NCBI GenBank assembly: GCA_964508865.1 | Contig: CAZDVP010000010.1 | Span: 1-27,666 of the forward strand | Length of the DNA: 27,666 nucleotides | From: UBA3263 sp964508865 | GTDB lineage: Bacteria; Bacteroidota; Bacteroidia; Bacteroidales; Muribaculaceae | Reading direction: 5' to 3' | Shown: piece by piece, positions 1 to 6,525 of the stretch | Layout: each line of letters begins with the position of its first letter | Position numbering within the stretch: the stretch's first letter is position 1 | The notes under the pieces: model-generated | Told to the model about the DNA's origin: nothing | Databases searched by the model: none | What the model saw: the letters and a program-made list of their open reading frames with translations, nothing else | Translations under genes and position numbers: made by a program

Positions 1-272
1 GCATGTATCAGACCCACGAAGGCATGAGCAAACTCTATGAAGTAAGCTGCGAAGAACTCGACTACCTCAACGACCTGGCCAAGGAATGCGGCGTTACCGG
101 CTCGCGCATCATGGGCGGCGGTTTCGGCGGTTGCACCATCAACCTCGTTAAGGACGACCTCTATGAACCGTTCGTTTCCGTAGTAACCAAGAAGTTTGCT
201 GAAAAATATGGCCACGAACCGAAAATCTATCCTGTAATCATTTCCGACGGTGCACGTCGTCTCTCCGAATAA
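1..272 (+). CDS. galK: Galactokinase, C-terminal fragment (cut by window start)
   Basis: This is the last ~90 codons of a galactokinase, the GHMP-family kinase that phosphorylates galactose to galactose 1-phosphate in the cytoplasm (Leloir pathway). The visible part holds the third GHMP signature, GSRIMGGGFGGCTINLV, starting at base 99, which forms part of the nucleotide/substrate pocket and is characteristic of galactokinase. The reading frame is open to the left edge, so the true start lies outside; the ATG at base 3 is internal. The stop codon TAA (270-272) shares one base with the galM start, indicating translational coupling. Family identity is secure; the N-terminal two thirds cannot be judged. 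Confidence 0.93.
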   Translation, partial: MYQTHEGMSKLYEVSCEELDYLNDLAKECGVTGSRIMGGGFGGCTINLVKDDLYEPFVSVVTKKFAEKYGHEPKIYPVIISDGARRLSE

Positions 273-1318
273 TGAAAATAGAAAAAACAACCGTCCCCTC
301 CAAGAAGGGCGACATCACCCTTATAACCCTTACTAACGATTGCGGCGCAAAGGTTACGCTCAGCTCCCTGGGCGCCGCCATCGTTGGCGTTGAGGTTCCC
401 GACCGCAACGGCGTGCTGGCCGACGTGGTGCTCGGCTATGCCGACCCTACCGACTATTACTACGACGGCCCCTGCGCCGGCAAGGTTCCCGGCCGTTATG
501 CCAACCGCATTGGCCGCGGCCACTTTGCTCTCGACGGCAAGGACTATCATCTGGCTATCAACAATGGGCCCAATGCTCTCCATGGCGGTCCCGAAGGTTT
601 CCAGAACCAGATCTGGGACGTTGAAGTGCTGGCCGATAACTCAGTGAAGTTCACCTATAAGGCCGCCGACGGCGAAGAAGGCTATCCCGGCAATATGGTC
701 ACTTCTGCAACCTATAGCTGGAATGACCACAACGAACTCTCCCTGAAGCTCGAGGCCGAAACCGATGCGCCAACCATCGTGAACCTCACCAACCACGCCT
801 ATTTCAATCTCGCCGGCCACGATGCAGGTTCCGTGCTCGACCACGTTCTGACGCTCGACGCCCACCTCTATCTGCCCACCGACGAAACCCTCGTTCCGAC
901 CGGCGACCTGGTTTCGGTTGCCAACACTCCGATGGATTTCACCCAGCCGAGAACCATCGGCGCCGACATCCATGCCGAATATCCCGCGCTGACCTATGGC
1001 AAGGGCTACGATAACTGCTATGTTATCGACGGCTGGAATCAGGGCACCGAGCGTCGCGCCGCCCGCCTGGAAGACCCCAAGAGTGGCCGAGTGCTCGAGG
1101 TGTTCACAACTCAGCCCGGCGTGCAGGTCTATACCGGCAACTGGCTCGCAGGCTCGCCCAACAACAAGGCCGGCCGCCCCTATGAGGACTACGAAGGCGT
1201 TGCTATCGAATGTCAGGGTTTCCCCGACGCAATCAATAAGCCGCAGTTCCCCAGTGTGGTTCTCCGTCCCGGCGAAAAATATGATCAAACCATCACATTC
1301 AAGTTCAGCTATAAGTAA
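272..1318 (+). CDS. galM: Aldose 1-epimerase (mutarotase)
   Basis: A 348-residue cytoplasmic-type aldose 1-epimerase, which interconverts alpha and beta anomers of galactose or glucose so that galactokinase receives alpha-galactose. Family landmarks are visible: the NGPNALHGGPEGF motif with H104, the NLTNHAYFNL motif with H175 (general acid), and the VAIECQGFPDAIN motif with E313 (general base). The length is normal for GalM. No signal peptide is seen, unlike some secreted Bacteroides mutarotases. It overlaps galK by one base (TAATG) and overlaps the next gene the same way, so the three are almost certainly one operon whose promoter lies left of the window. Confidence 0.93.
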   Translation: MKIEKTTVPSKKGDITLITLTNDCGAKVTLSSLGAAIVGVEVPDRNGVLADVVLGYADPTDYYYDGPCAGKVPGRYANRIGRGHFALDGKDYHLAINNGPNALHGGPEGFQNQIWDVEVLADNSVKFTYKAADGEEGYPGNMVTSATYSWNDHNELSLKLEAETDAPTIVNLTNHAYFNLAGHDAGSVLDHVLTLDAHLYLPTDETLVPTGDLVSVANTPMDFTQPRTIGADIHAEYPALTYGKGYDNCYVIDGWNQGTERRAARLEDPKSGRVLEVFTTQPGVQVYTGNWLAGSPNNKAGRPYEDYEGVAIECQGFPDAINKPQFPSVVLRPGEKYDQTITFKFSYK

Positions 1319-2223
1319 TGAAACCCACTCTTTTTGTTCTCGCTGCAGGCATGGGCTCGCGCTATGGCGGCCTTAAGCAGCTCGACGGTGTTGGCCCCAA
1401 CGGCCAGACCATCATGGACTACTCCATCTACGACGCTATCCGCTCCGGATTCGGCAAAGTCGTTTTCGTTATCCGCAAAGATTTCGAACAGGACTTCCGC
1501 GAAAAAATCCTTAGCAAATATGAAGGCCACATTCCCGTGGAACTCACTTTCCAGGCTATCGACAATCTGCCCGAAGGCTACACCTGTCCGGCCGACCGCA
1601 CCAAACCCTGGGGCACCAACCACGCCGTTCTCATGGGCAAGGACGTTATCAAGGAGCCGTTTGCCGTTATCAACGCCGACGACTTCTATGGCCGCAACGC
1701 CTTTGAAGTTATTGCCAAGGAACTCTCGAAAGAACATGACCGCAAGGGCGACTACTGCATGGTTGGCTTCCGCGTAGGCAACACCATGACCGAAAACGGC
1801 TCGGTTGCCCGCGGCGTTTGTGAAAACAAGGACGGCCTGCTCACTTCGGTTGTTGAGCGCACCGCCATTTCCTATGACCCCGAACACCGCATCACCTTCA
1901 CCGACGAAAACGGCCAGGTTCAGTATCTCGACCCCAACACTCCGGTTTCGATGAACCTCTGGGGCTTCACTCCCGACTATTTCGACTATTCGGAACGTGA
2001 ATTCAAAAAATTCCTCGACAAGGACCTCAACACCCCCAAGAGCGAATTCTTCATCCCCCTCTGCATCGACGCTCTCATCAACAACGGCGAAGCAACCGTT
2101 AAGGTGCTCGACACCGACTCCAAGTGGTTCGGCGTGACCTATGCAGCCGACCGTCCCGGAGTTGTTGAAAAGCTCGCCGCCCTCCATGCTGCAGGCGAAT
2201 ATCCCGAAAACATGTTCAACTAA
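1318..2223 (+). CDS. Sugar-phosphate nucleotidyltransferase family protein
   Basis: A 301-residue protein of the nucleotidyltransferase (NDP-sugar pyrophosphorylase-like) superfamily, which joins a nucleoside triphosphate to a sugar 1-phosphate. The N-terminal LAAGMGSRYGGLKQL (residues 8-22) is the glycine-rich nucleotide-binding loop with its conserved Arg and Lys. The INADDFYG motif (D121, D122) fits the metal-binding acidic site, and KPWGTNHAVL precedes it. It overlaps galM by one base, so it is translated with the galactose genes. A role with galactose 1-phosphate is suggested only by this context. No galT (hexose-1-phosphate uridylyltransferase) is visible here. The exact sugar and nucleotide cannot be read from the sequence. 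Confidence 0.83.
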   Translation: MKPTLFVLAAGMGSRYGGLKQLDGVGPNGQTIMDYSIYDAIRSGFGKVVFVIRKDFEQDFREKILSKYEGHIPVELTFQAIDNLPEGYTCPADRTKPWGTNHAVLMGKDVIKEPFAVINADDFYGRNAFEVIAKELSKEHDRKGDYCMVGFRVGNTMTENGSVARGVCENKDGLLTSVVERTAISYDPEHRITFTDENGQVQYLDPNTPVSMNLWGFTPDYFDYSEREFKKFLDKDLNTPKSEFFIPLCIDALINNGEATVKVLDTDSKWFGVTYAADRPGVVEKLAALHAAGEYPENMFN

Positions 2224-2241
2224 TCGTTGACCTCCTGATTT

Positions 2242-2280
2242 AATAAGCGGTGCCTGCCATTGAGGAGGGCACCGCTTATT
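2242..2280 (+). terminator. Intrinsic terminator of the galactose operon
   Basis: A perfect 13-bp stem, AATAAGCGGTGCC (2242-2254) with GGCACCGCTTATT (2268-2280), separated by a 13-base loop and placed 18 bases after the nucleotidyltransferase stop. It is followed by a T-rich but interrupted tract. A CCTCCT sequence (2231-2236) could compete by pairing with AGGAGG (2263-2268). Confidence 0.75.
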
Positions 2281-2310
2281 TGTGTATTAGGTGAAAAAGT
2301 CGTAAATTTG
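2279..2310 (+). promoter_or_regulatory. Bacteroidetes-type promoter for the DUF3472 gene
   Basis: TTTG (2279-2282) and TAAATTTG (2303-2310) are separated by 20 bases, matching the -33/-7 elements of the Bacteroidetes primary sigma factor. The predicted start near 2317 gives a leader of about 15 bases before the ATG at 2332. The -33 element overlaps the last bases of the upstream terminator stem. Confidence 0.75.
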
Positions 2311-2331
2311 CACAAAATCTATAAACCAATT

Positions 2332-3585
2332 ATGAAGAATTACTTGATTATTGCGCTGATGCTTTGCATCGGTTTGCTGGGCAGGGCCGAAGAACTGACC
2401 GTCGGGCTCGCCGGCAATGCCTATGTGGTCAATGCCCGCTCCGGGGCGCAGATTTCCGGCGATGGCCTGGAGCACTGGACTAATCCCGAATCGGTTGTCA
2501 GCGTTTATTTCTACCTTCATCAGCCCCAAAAGGTTGAGCTTTCGCTGTTGGCCAAAGGCCACTCGCAAATCAAGGTGAGCTATGGCAAGCAGACGTTCAA
2601 CGTGAACCTGCAGTCGCGCGATTTCGCAACAGTTCCGGTCGGCACTATTGATGTCCGCAAGCCGGGCTATGTCCGCATCGACCTTCAGGGTGTTTCGAAA
2701 ATCGGCCGCAGCTTCGGCGACGTCAAGCAGCTGATTGTCGGCAACGTTGAAGGCCGGAGCAGCTATGTTCATGATTTTTCTGACTACTGGGGTCGCCGCG
2801 GCCCGTCGGTACACTTGGCCTACACATTGCCAGAGGGCGACACCGAGTGGTTCTACAATGAAGTCACCGTGCCCAAAGAAGGCGAAACGATGCATAGCTA
2901 CTATATGGCTGCCGGTTTCGGCCAGGGCTATTTCGGCATGCAGTTCAACTCGCCCACCGAGCGCCGCGTGCTCTTTTCAGTGTGGAGCCCGTTTGACACC
3001 CAGGATCCCCGCAATATTCCCGATGACCAGAAAATTCGCCTGCTCCGCCGCGGCAAGGATGTTCACATCGGCGAGTTCGGCAACGAAGGCTCGGGCGGCC
3101 AGAGTTATCTGCGCTATCCATGGAAAGCCGGCGAAACATATAAGTTCCTGATGCAGGTGCGCCCCGACGGCGAGGGCAACACGGTTTACACCGCCTATTT
3201 CTATGCTCCGGAGGAGAAGCAGTGGCGACTGATTGCCTCGTTCCTGCGTCCGCAAACCGACACCTGGTATACCAACGCCCATAGCTTTCTTGAGAACTTC
3301 AACCCCGAGCAGGGCTATTTGTCGCGCAAGGTGATGTTTGGCAACCAGTGGGCGCGCAGCAAGGAGGGCAAATGGACCCGCATAACTGATGCTAAATTTA
3401 CCCACGACGCCACTGCCGGGGCCGGAGTTCGCCTTGACTATCAGGGCGGCGAGGCCGGCGGCAACAAGTTCTACCTGAAAATGGGCGGCTTCTTCAACGA
3501 GTCCGTTCCGATGGGCACCAAGTTCCACTGCAAACCCACCGGCACCGCCCCCGAAATCGACTTTCCCTCCCTCGAAACCCTCTAA
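2332..3585 (+). CDS. Secreted DUF5077/DUF3472 domain protein
   Basis: A 417-residue exported protein. A signal peptide (MKNYLIIALMLCIGLLGRAEE) is followed by a beta-rich N-terminal domain resembling DUF5077 (roughly residues 22-130, with VYFYLHQPQKVELSL and RKPGYVRIDLQG) and a DUF3472 domain (roughly 150-400, with GRRGPSVHLAYTLP, GYFGMQFNS and RRVLFSVWSPFDTQDP). Such proteins are common in gut Bacteroidetes, often near glycan-degradation genes, and the fold suggests carbohydrate binding or processing; no enzymatic activity can be assigned. The frame extends upstream to 2260, but that start lies inside the terminator and before the promoter. The ATG at 2332 begins a good signal peptide and is preferred. 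The gene stands alone between the galactose operon and higBA. Confidence 0.85.
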   Translation: MKNYLIIALMLCIGLLGRAEELTVGLAGNAYVVNARSGAQISGDGLEHWTNPESVVSVYFYLHQPQKVELSLLAKGHSQIKVSYGKQTFNVNLQSRDFATVPVGTIDVRKPGYVRIDLQGVSKIGRSFGDVKQLIVGNVEGRSSYVHDFSDYWGRRGPSVHLAYTLPEGDTEWFYNEVTVPKEGETMHSYYMAAGFGQGYFGMQFNSPTERRVLFSVWSPFDTQDPRNIPDDQKIRLLRRGKDVHIGEFGNEGSGGQSYLRYPWKAGETYKFLMQVRPDGEGNTVYTAYFYAPEEKQWRLIASFLRPQTDTWYTNAHSFLENFNPEQGYLSRKVMFGNQWARSKEGKWTRITDAKFTHDATAGAGVRLDYQGGEAGGNKFYLKMGGFFNESVPMGTKFHCKPTGTAPEIDFPSLETL

Positions 3586-3588
3586 GCC

Positions 3589-3605
3589 TTTCCGGCTTCC
3601 GGAAA
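3589..3605 (+). terminator. Small hairpin after the DUF3472 gene
   Basis: TTTCCGG (3589-3595) pairs with CCGGAAA (3599-3605) across a 3-base loop, starting 4 bases after the stop codon. There is no T-run directly after it, so it may act only with the larger repeat that follows, or be a 3' stabilising hairpin. Confidence 0.4.
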
Positions 3606-3611
3606 ATGTTG

Positions 3612-3658
3612 AGAATTTGTCGCAATTATTGTTTTTCAAAATAATTGCGACAAATTCT
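3612..3658. repeat. Perfect 19-bp inverted repeat upstream of higBA
   Basis: AGAATTTGTCGCAATTATT (3612-3630) is exactly inverted at 3640-3658, with a 9-base loop (3631-3639). The right arm ends where the -33 element of the higB promoter begins and is followed by TTTTG. It could be a terminator for the DUF3472 gene, an operator for the HigA repressor, or both. The exact symmetry and position favour a functional element rather than chance. Confidence 0.9.
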
Positions 3659-3688
3659 TTTGTATTTCAAAAATATTGCCTAACTTTG
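3659..3688 (+). promoter_or_regulatory. Promoter of higBA
   Basis: TTTG (3659-3662) and TAACTTTG (3681-3688) are separated by 18 bases, slightly short of the 19-20 seen at the other promoters here. The predicted start near 3695 leaves a leader of about 13 bases before higB. HigA or the HigBA complex would be expected to repress it. Confidence 0.62.
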
Positions 3689-3707
3689 TAGCAGAAAAGA
3701 ATATTTT

Positions 3708-4007
3708 ATGCACATAATTTCTCATAGAAAGATCAAAGAATTCTATGAGTCGCCCGGAAATGGCGATTCGAGAATTGCATTGGAGCGCTGGTATGACATA
3801 GCCCAGCAGGCTCATTGGCATAATCTTTCGGACATAAGAAATGACTTTCCAGCAACCGACTATGTTGGAAATCAGCACTATGTGTTTAATATCAGAGGCA
3901 ACAACTATAGGCTCGTGGTTGTTATTAAATTTACTATCGAACGCATTTTCGTTCGATTTGTCGGCACTCATGCCGAATATGATAAAATTGATTGTTCAAC
4001 CATTTAG
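3708..4007 (+). CDS. higB: HigB-family mRNA interferase toxin
   Basis: A 99-residue toxin of the HigB branch of the RelE/ParE superfamily, which cleaves mRNA on the ribosome and is neutralised by HigA. Family landmarks are ALERWY near residue 28, YVFNIRGNNYRLVVVIKF in the middle strand region, and the C-terminal IFVRFVGTHAEYDKID signature. Length is typical. It precedes its antitoxin by 8 bases, the toxin-first order normal for hig loci. The pair is visibly richer in A/T-ending codons than the flanking galactose and suf genes, which suggests horizontal acquisition. The gene looks intact. Confidence 0.94.
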   Translation: MHIISHRKIKEFYESPGNGDSRIALERWYDIAQQAHWHNLSDIRNDFPATDYVGNQHYVFNIRGNNYRLVVVIKFTIERIFVRFVGTHAEYDKIDCSTI

Positions 4008-4015
4008 GTAGAAGT

Positions 4016-4375
4016 ATGGAAATAACAAAACAACAATATGAGTATGCTCTTAACCGCGTTGAGGAACTATTGCCGCTGGTAACCGATGAAACACCGGCAA
4101 CGGATAAGGATGCCGTTGAATTGACAATTGTTTCAGACGTGGTTGAAGCCTATGAGAAGAAGCATTATCCAATAGAGAAACCGACTATCGGTGAGTTGAT
4201 TAGTCTTTCAATTGAAGAGAAGGGAATGACTCAGAGTCAGCTTGCCAGAGAGCTTGGTGTCAGCCCGTCGAGAGTCAGCGACTATATTTCGGGGCGAGCC
4301 GAACCAACGCTGCGGATTGCGCGTGCAATTTGCGTGATTCTCGGAATCGCACCTGCGGCTATTCTTGGTCTTTAA
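4016..4375 (+). CDS. higA: HigA-family antitoxin, helix-turn-helix
   Basis: A 119-residue antitoxin that would bind HigB and autorepress the operon. The C-terminal half is an HTH_3/Xre-type DNA-binding domain: GMTQSQLARELGVSPSRVSDYISG is followed by ..AEPTLRIARAICVILGI. The N-terminal half (about residues 1-60) is the acidic helical region common to HigA proteins of this type and probably contacts the toxin. A TTG at 3992 would add eight residues and overlap higB. The ATG at 4016, 8 bases after the higB stop and preceded by AGGTAGAAG, is the better start. No hairpin terminator follows, so transcription may run on towards sufC. Confidence 0.94.
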   Translation: MEITKQQYEYALNRVEELLPLVTDETPATDKDAVELTIVSDVVEAYEKKHYPIEKPTIGELISLSIEEKGMTQSQLARELGVSPSRVSDYISGRAEPTLRIARAICVILGIAPAAILGL

Positions 4376-4394
4376 CGGCGTTTTTATAGGGAAA

Positions 4395-4426
4395 TTTGGC
4401 CGTATAGGCAATAATGTGTAAATTTG
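4395..4426 (+). promoter_or_regulatory. Promoter of the sufCDS operon
   Basis: TTTG (4395-4398) and TAAATTTG (4419-4426) lie 20 bases apart, a full match to the Bacteroidetes consensus. The predicted start near 4433 gives a leader of about 15 bases. Its presence directly before sufC shows that sufC is the first gene of this operon. Confidence 0.75.
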
Positions 4427-4447
4427 CAGTATAATTACTTGAAAATT

Positions 4448-5227
4448 ATGACTGAAACCAGCAAGTTGCTGCTCGACGTTAAGGGGCTGCGTGCCTCAAT
4501 CGACGGCAAAGAAATACTCAAGGGCGTTGACTTTCAGGTGCGCCCGGGCGAAGTTCACGCCATTATGGGCCCCAACGGCTCCGGCAAGTCGACCTTTTCG
4601 GCCGTTTTGGCCGGCAATCCCGCCTATGAACTCCTTGGCGGAACGGCCACTCTCAACGGCAAGGACCTGCTGAGCCTTTCGCCCGAAGACCGCAGCCACG
4701 AAGGGCTGTTCCTGTCATTCCAGTATCCGGTTGAGATCCCCGGCGTTTCAATGACCAACTTCATGCGCGCTGCGGTCAATGCCAAGCGCAAATACTTCGG
4801 CCAGCCGCCCATGCCCGCGGGCGAATTCCTTGCGTTGATGAAGGAGAAGCGCAAGGTTGTGGAACTCGATGCAAAACTGGCCTCGCGCCCAGTTAACGAG
4901 GGTTTCAGCGGCGGCGAAAAGAAGCGCAACGAAATCTTTCAGATGGCCGTGCTGGAACCGAAGCTGAGCATTCTCGATGAAACCGACTCGGGCCTCGATA
5001 TCGACGCCCTGCGCATAGTGGCCGAAGGGGTCAATAAGCTCAAAACGCCCGAAACCGGCACCATAGTGATTACCCACTATCAGCGTCTGCTCGACTACAT
5101 AAAGCCCGACTTCGTTCATGTGCTCTACAAAGGGCGTATTGTTCGCAGCGGAGGCCCGGAACTGGCTCTTGAACTCGAGGAGCGGGGCTATGACTGGATT
5201 AAAAACGAAATTGACGCTGCGGAATGA
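4448..5227 (+). CDS. sufC: Fe-S cluster assembly ATPase SufC
   Basis: A 259-residue ABC-type ATPase that powers the cytoplasmic SufBCD scaffold during iron-sulfur cluster assembly. Visible elements are Walker A GPNGSGKST (residues 41-49, K47), the FSGGEKKRNE signature (from F153) and Walker B with catalytic glutamate (ILDETDSGLD; D177, E178). The SGGEKKRNE and ETDSGLD variants are diagnostic of SufC among ABC proteins. A TTG at 4424 in frame lies inside the promoter -7 element, so the ATG at 4448 is the start. It overlaps sufD by 4 bases (ATGA). Its usual upstream partner sufB is absent; higA is the neighbour instead. Confidence 0.96.
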   Translation: MTETSKLLLDVKGLRASIDGKEILKGVDFQVRPGEVHAIMGPNGSGKSTFSAVLAGNPAYELLGGTATLNGKDLLSLSPEDRSHEGLFLSFQYPVEIPGVSMTNFMRAAVNAKRKYFGQPPMPAGEFLALMKEKRKVVELDAKLASRPVNEGFSGGEKKRNEIFQMAVLEPKLSILDETDSGLDIDALRIVAEGVNKLKTPETGTIVITHYQRLLDYIKPDFVHVLYKGRIVRSGGPELALELEERGYDWIKNEIDAAE

Positions 5228-6525
5228 GCGTTTCAGTAGACCAATACGTTGAGCTCTATGGCTCAATGAGCGAGCAAACCGGTCCGCGTCCGGCCGAGCT
5301 GGAGGCCCTGCGCGCTGCCGGACCGCTCGACGACGCTTTCGCACCGACCGACTATGGCGTCAACGCCCGGCGCCTGCTGCTGAATGTTGATGTGGCGCGC
5401 AGTTTTGGCTGCGATGTGCCCGCCATCAGCGCTGCTCCCGCCGCTGTTGTCAACGATATTTTCGCCGCACCCAAGCGGCTGGCCGAGCGTTTGCCCGAAG
5501 GTGTGACCTTTATGTCGCTGCGCCAGGCTGCCGCCGTTCATCCTGAATGGCTTGCCGAAATCGGCAGCGCCGGCATCGACGACGCAGAAACAAGGCTTAA
5601 CGACTTGCTCTGGACCGACGGCGTGCTGCTGCGCGTTGCTCCCGGAGTGGTGTGCGAGAAGCCCTTGCAGCTGGTCAATGTTTTCTCCGCGCCGGTCGAC
5701 CTGATGGCCGTGCGCCGGCTGTTTATTTCGCTCGGCAAAGGCTCGGAGGCCAAACTGCTGGTGTGCGACCACACTCAGGATTCCGAGCGCCGCTACCTGT
5801 CGGCCGAGCTCATCCGCGTAAACCTGGCCGACGGCGCTCAGCTGAGCCTTGACTTCATCGAAGAATCGTCGGCGCTAACAACCCGCCGCTCAACGCTCAA
5901 TGCCTCGCTCGGAGCCGACTCCGCCCTGCGCTGCACTGCCGCCACGCTCAGTTGCGGCGACACGCGCATGCGCGTCTGCGTTGACATCAACGGCCGCGGC
6001 GCCCGCGCCGAAGTCAACGGCATGGTAATTGCCGATGCCGAGCAGCGCGCCGCGTTTTCAACCGCCATTCTTCATCACGCCGAAAACACCTCCAGCTCCC
6101 AGCTGTTTAAATACGTTGCCGACGGCCGGAGCCACTGTTCATTCACGGGCCGCATAGTCGTTGACGAAGCCGCGCGCTTCACCGACGCCCACCAGACCAA
6201 CCGCAATATGCTCGCGTCGGCCACGGCTACCATGCACGCCGAGCCGACCCTTGAAATCTATTGCGACGAGGTTCAGTGCAGCCATGGCGCCGCTACCGGC
6301 CAGCTCGACTCCAACGCGTTGTTCTATATGCGTCAGCGCGGCATTCCCGAGGAGGTTGCCCGCCGCATGCTAATGGAGGCGTTTGTTGGCGACGTTATCG
6401 ACTCGGTTCATATCCCGTCCCTGCGCGAACGGCTCCACCACCTGGTCGAACGCCGTTTTTCGGGCCTGGGGGCAACCTGCGCCGACTGCTCGTTGAATCA
6501 ATCAGAAAGCTGCGCTAATGTTTAA
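5224..6525 (+). CDS. sufD: Fe-S cluster assembly scaffold protein SufD
   Basis: A 433-residue SufD, partner of SufB and SufC in the scaffold that builds Fe-S clusters. The C-terminal core carries DEVQCSHGAATGQLD, with C352 and H354 at the place of the SufD residues known to matter at the SufB-SufD interface, followed by ALFYMRQRGIP. The N-terminal ~150 residues form the variable helical part. The middle (about 160-340) is the right-handed beta-helix region. Lacking the longer cysteine-rich features of SufB, it is SufD rather than SufB. The extreme C-terminus ends in a CxxCx7C pattern (CADCSLNQSESC). It overlaps sufC by 4 and sufS by 8 bases. Confidence 0.94.
   Translation: MSVSVDQYVELYGSMSEQTGPRPAELEALRAAGPLDDAFAPTDYGVNARRLLLNVDVARSFGCDVPAISAAPAAVVNDIFAAPKRLAERLPEGVTFMSLRQAAAVHPEWLAEIGSAGIDDAETRLNDLLWTDGVLLRVAPGVVCEKPLQLVNVFSAPVDLMAVRRLFISLGKGSEAKLLVCDHTQDSERRYLSAELIRVNLADGAQLSLDFIEESSALTTRRSTLNASLGADSALRCTAATLSCGDTRMRVCVDINGRGARAEVNGMVIADAEQRAAFSTAILHHAENTSSSQLFKYVADGRSHCSFTGRIVVDEAARFTDAHQTNRNMLASATATMHAEPTLEIYCDEVQCSHGAATGQLDSNALFYMRQRGIPEEVARRMLMEAFVGDVIDSVHIPSLRERLHHLVERRFSGLGATCADCSLNQSESCANV

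Noticed and set aside
2260..2331. Upstream in-frame start for the DUF3472 protein
   Set aside because: It lies within the terminator and before the predicted transcription start, and it would hide the signal peptide.
3992..4015. TTG start for higA overlapping higB
   Set aside because: The ATG at 4016 has suitable spacing and a purine-rich site before it; eight extra residues add nothing recognisable.
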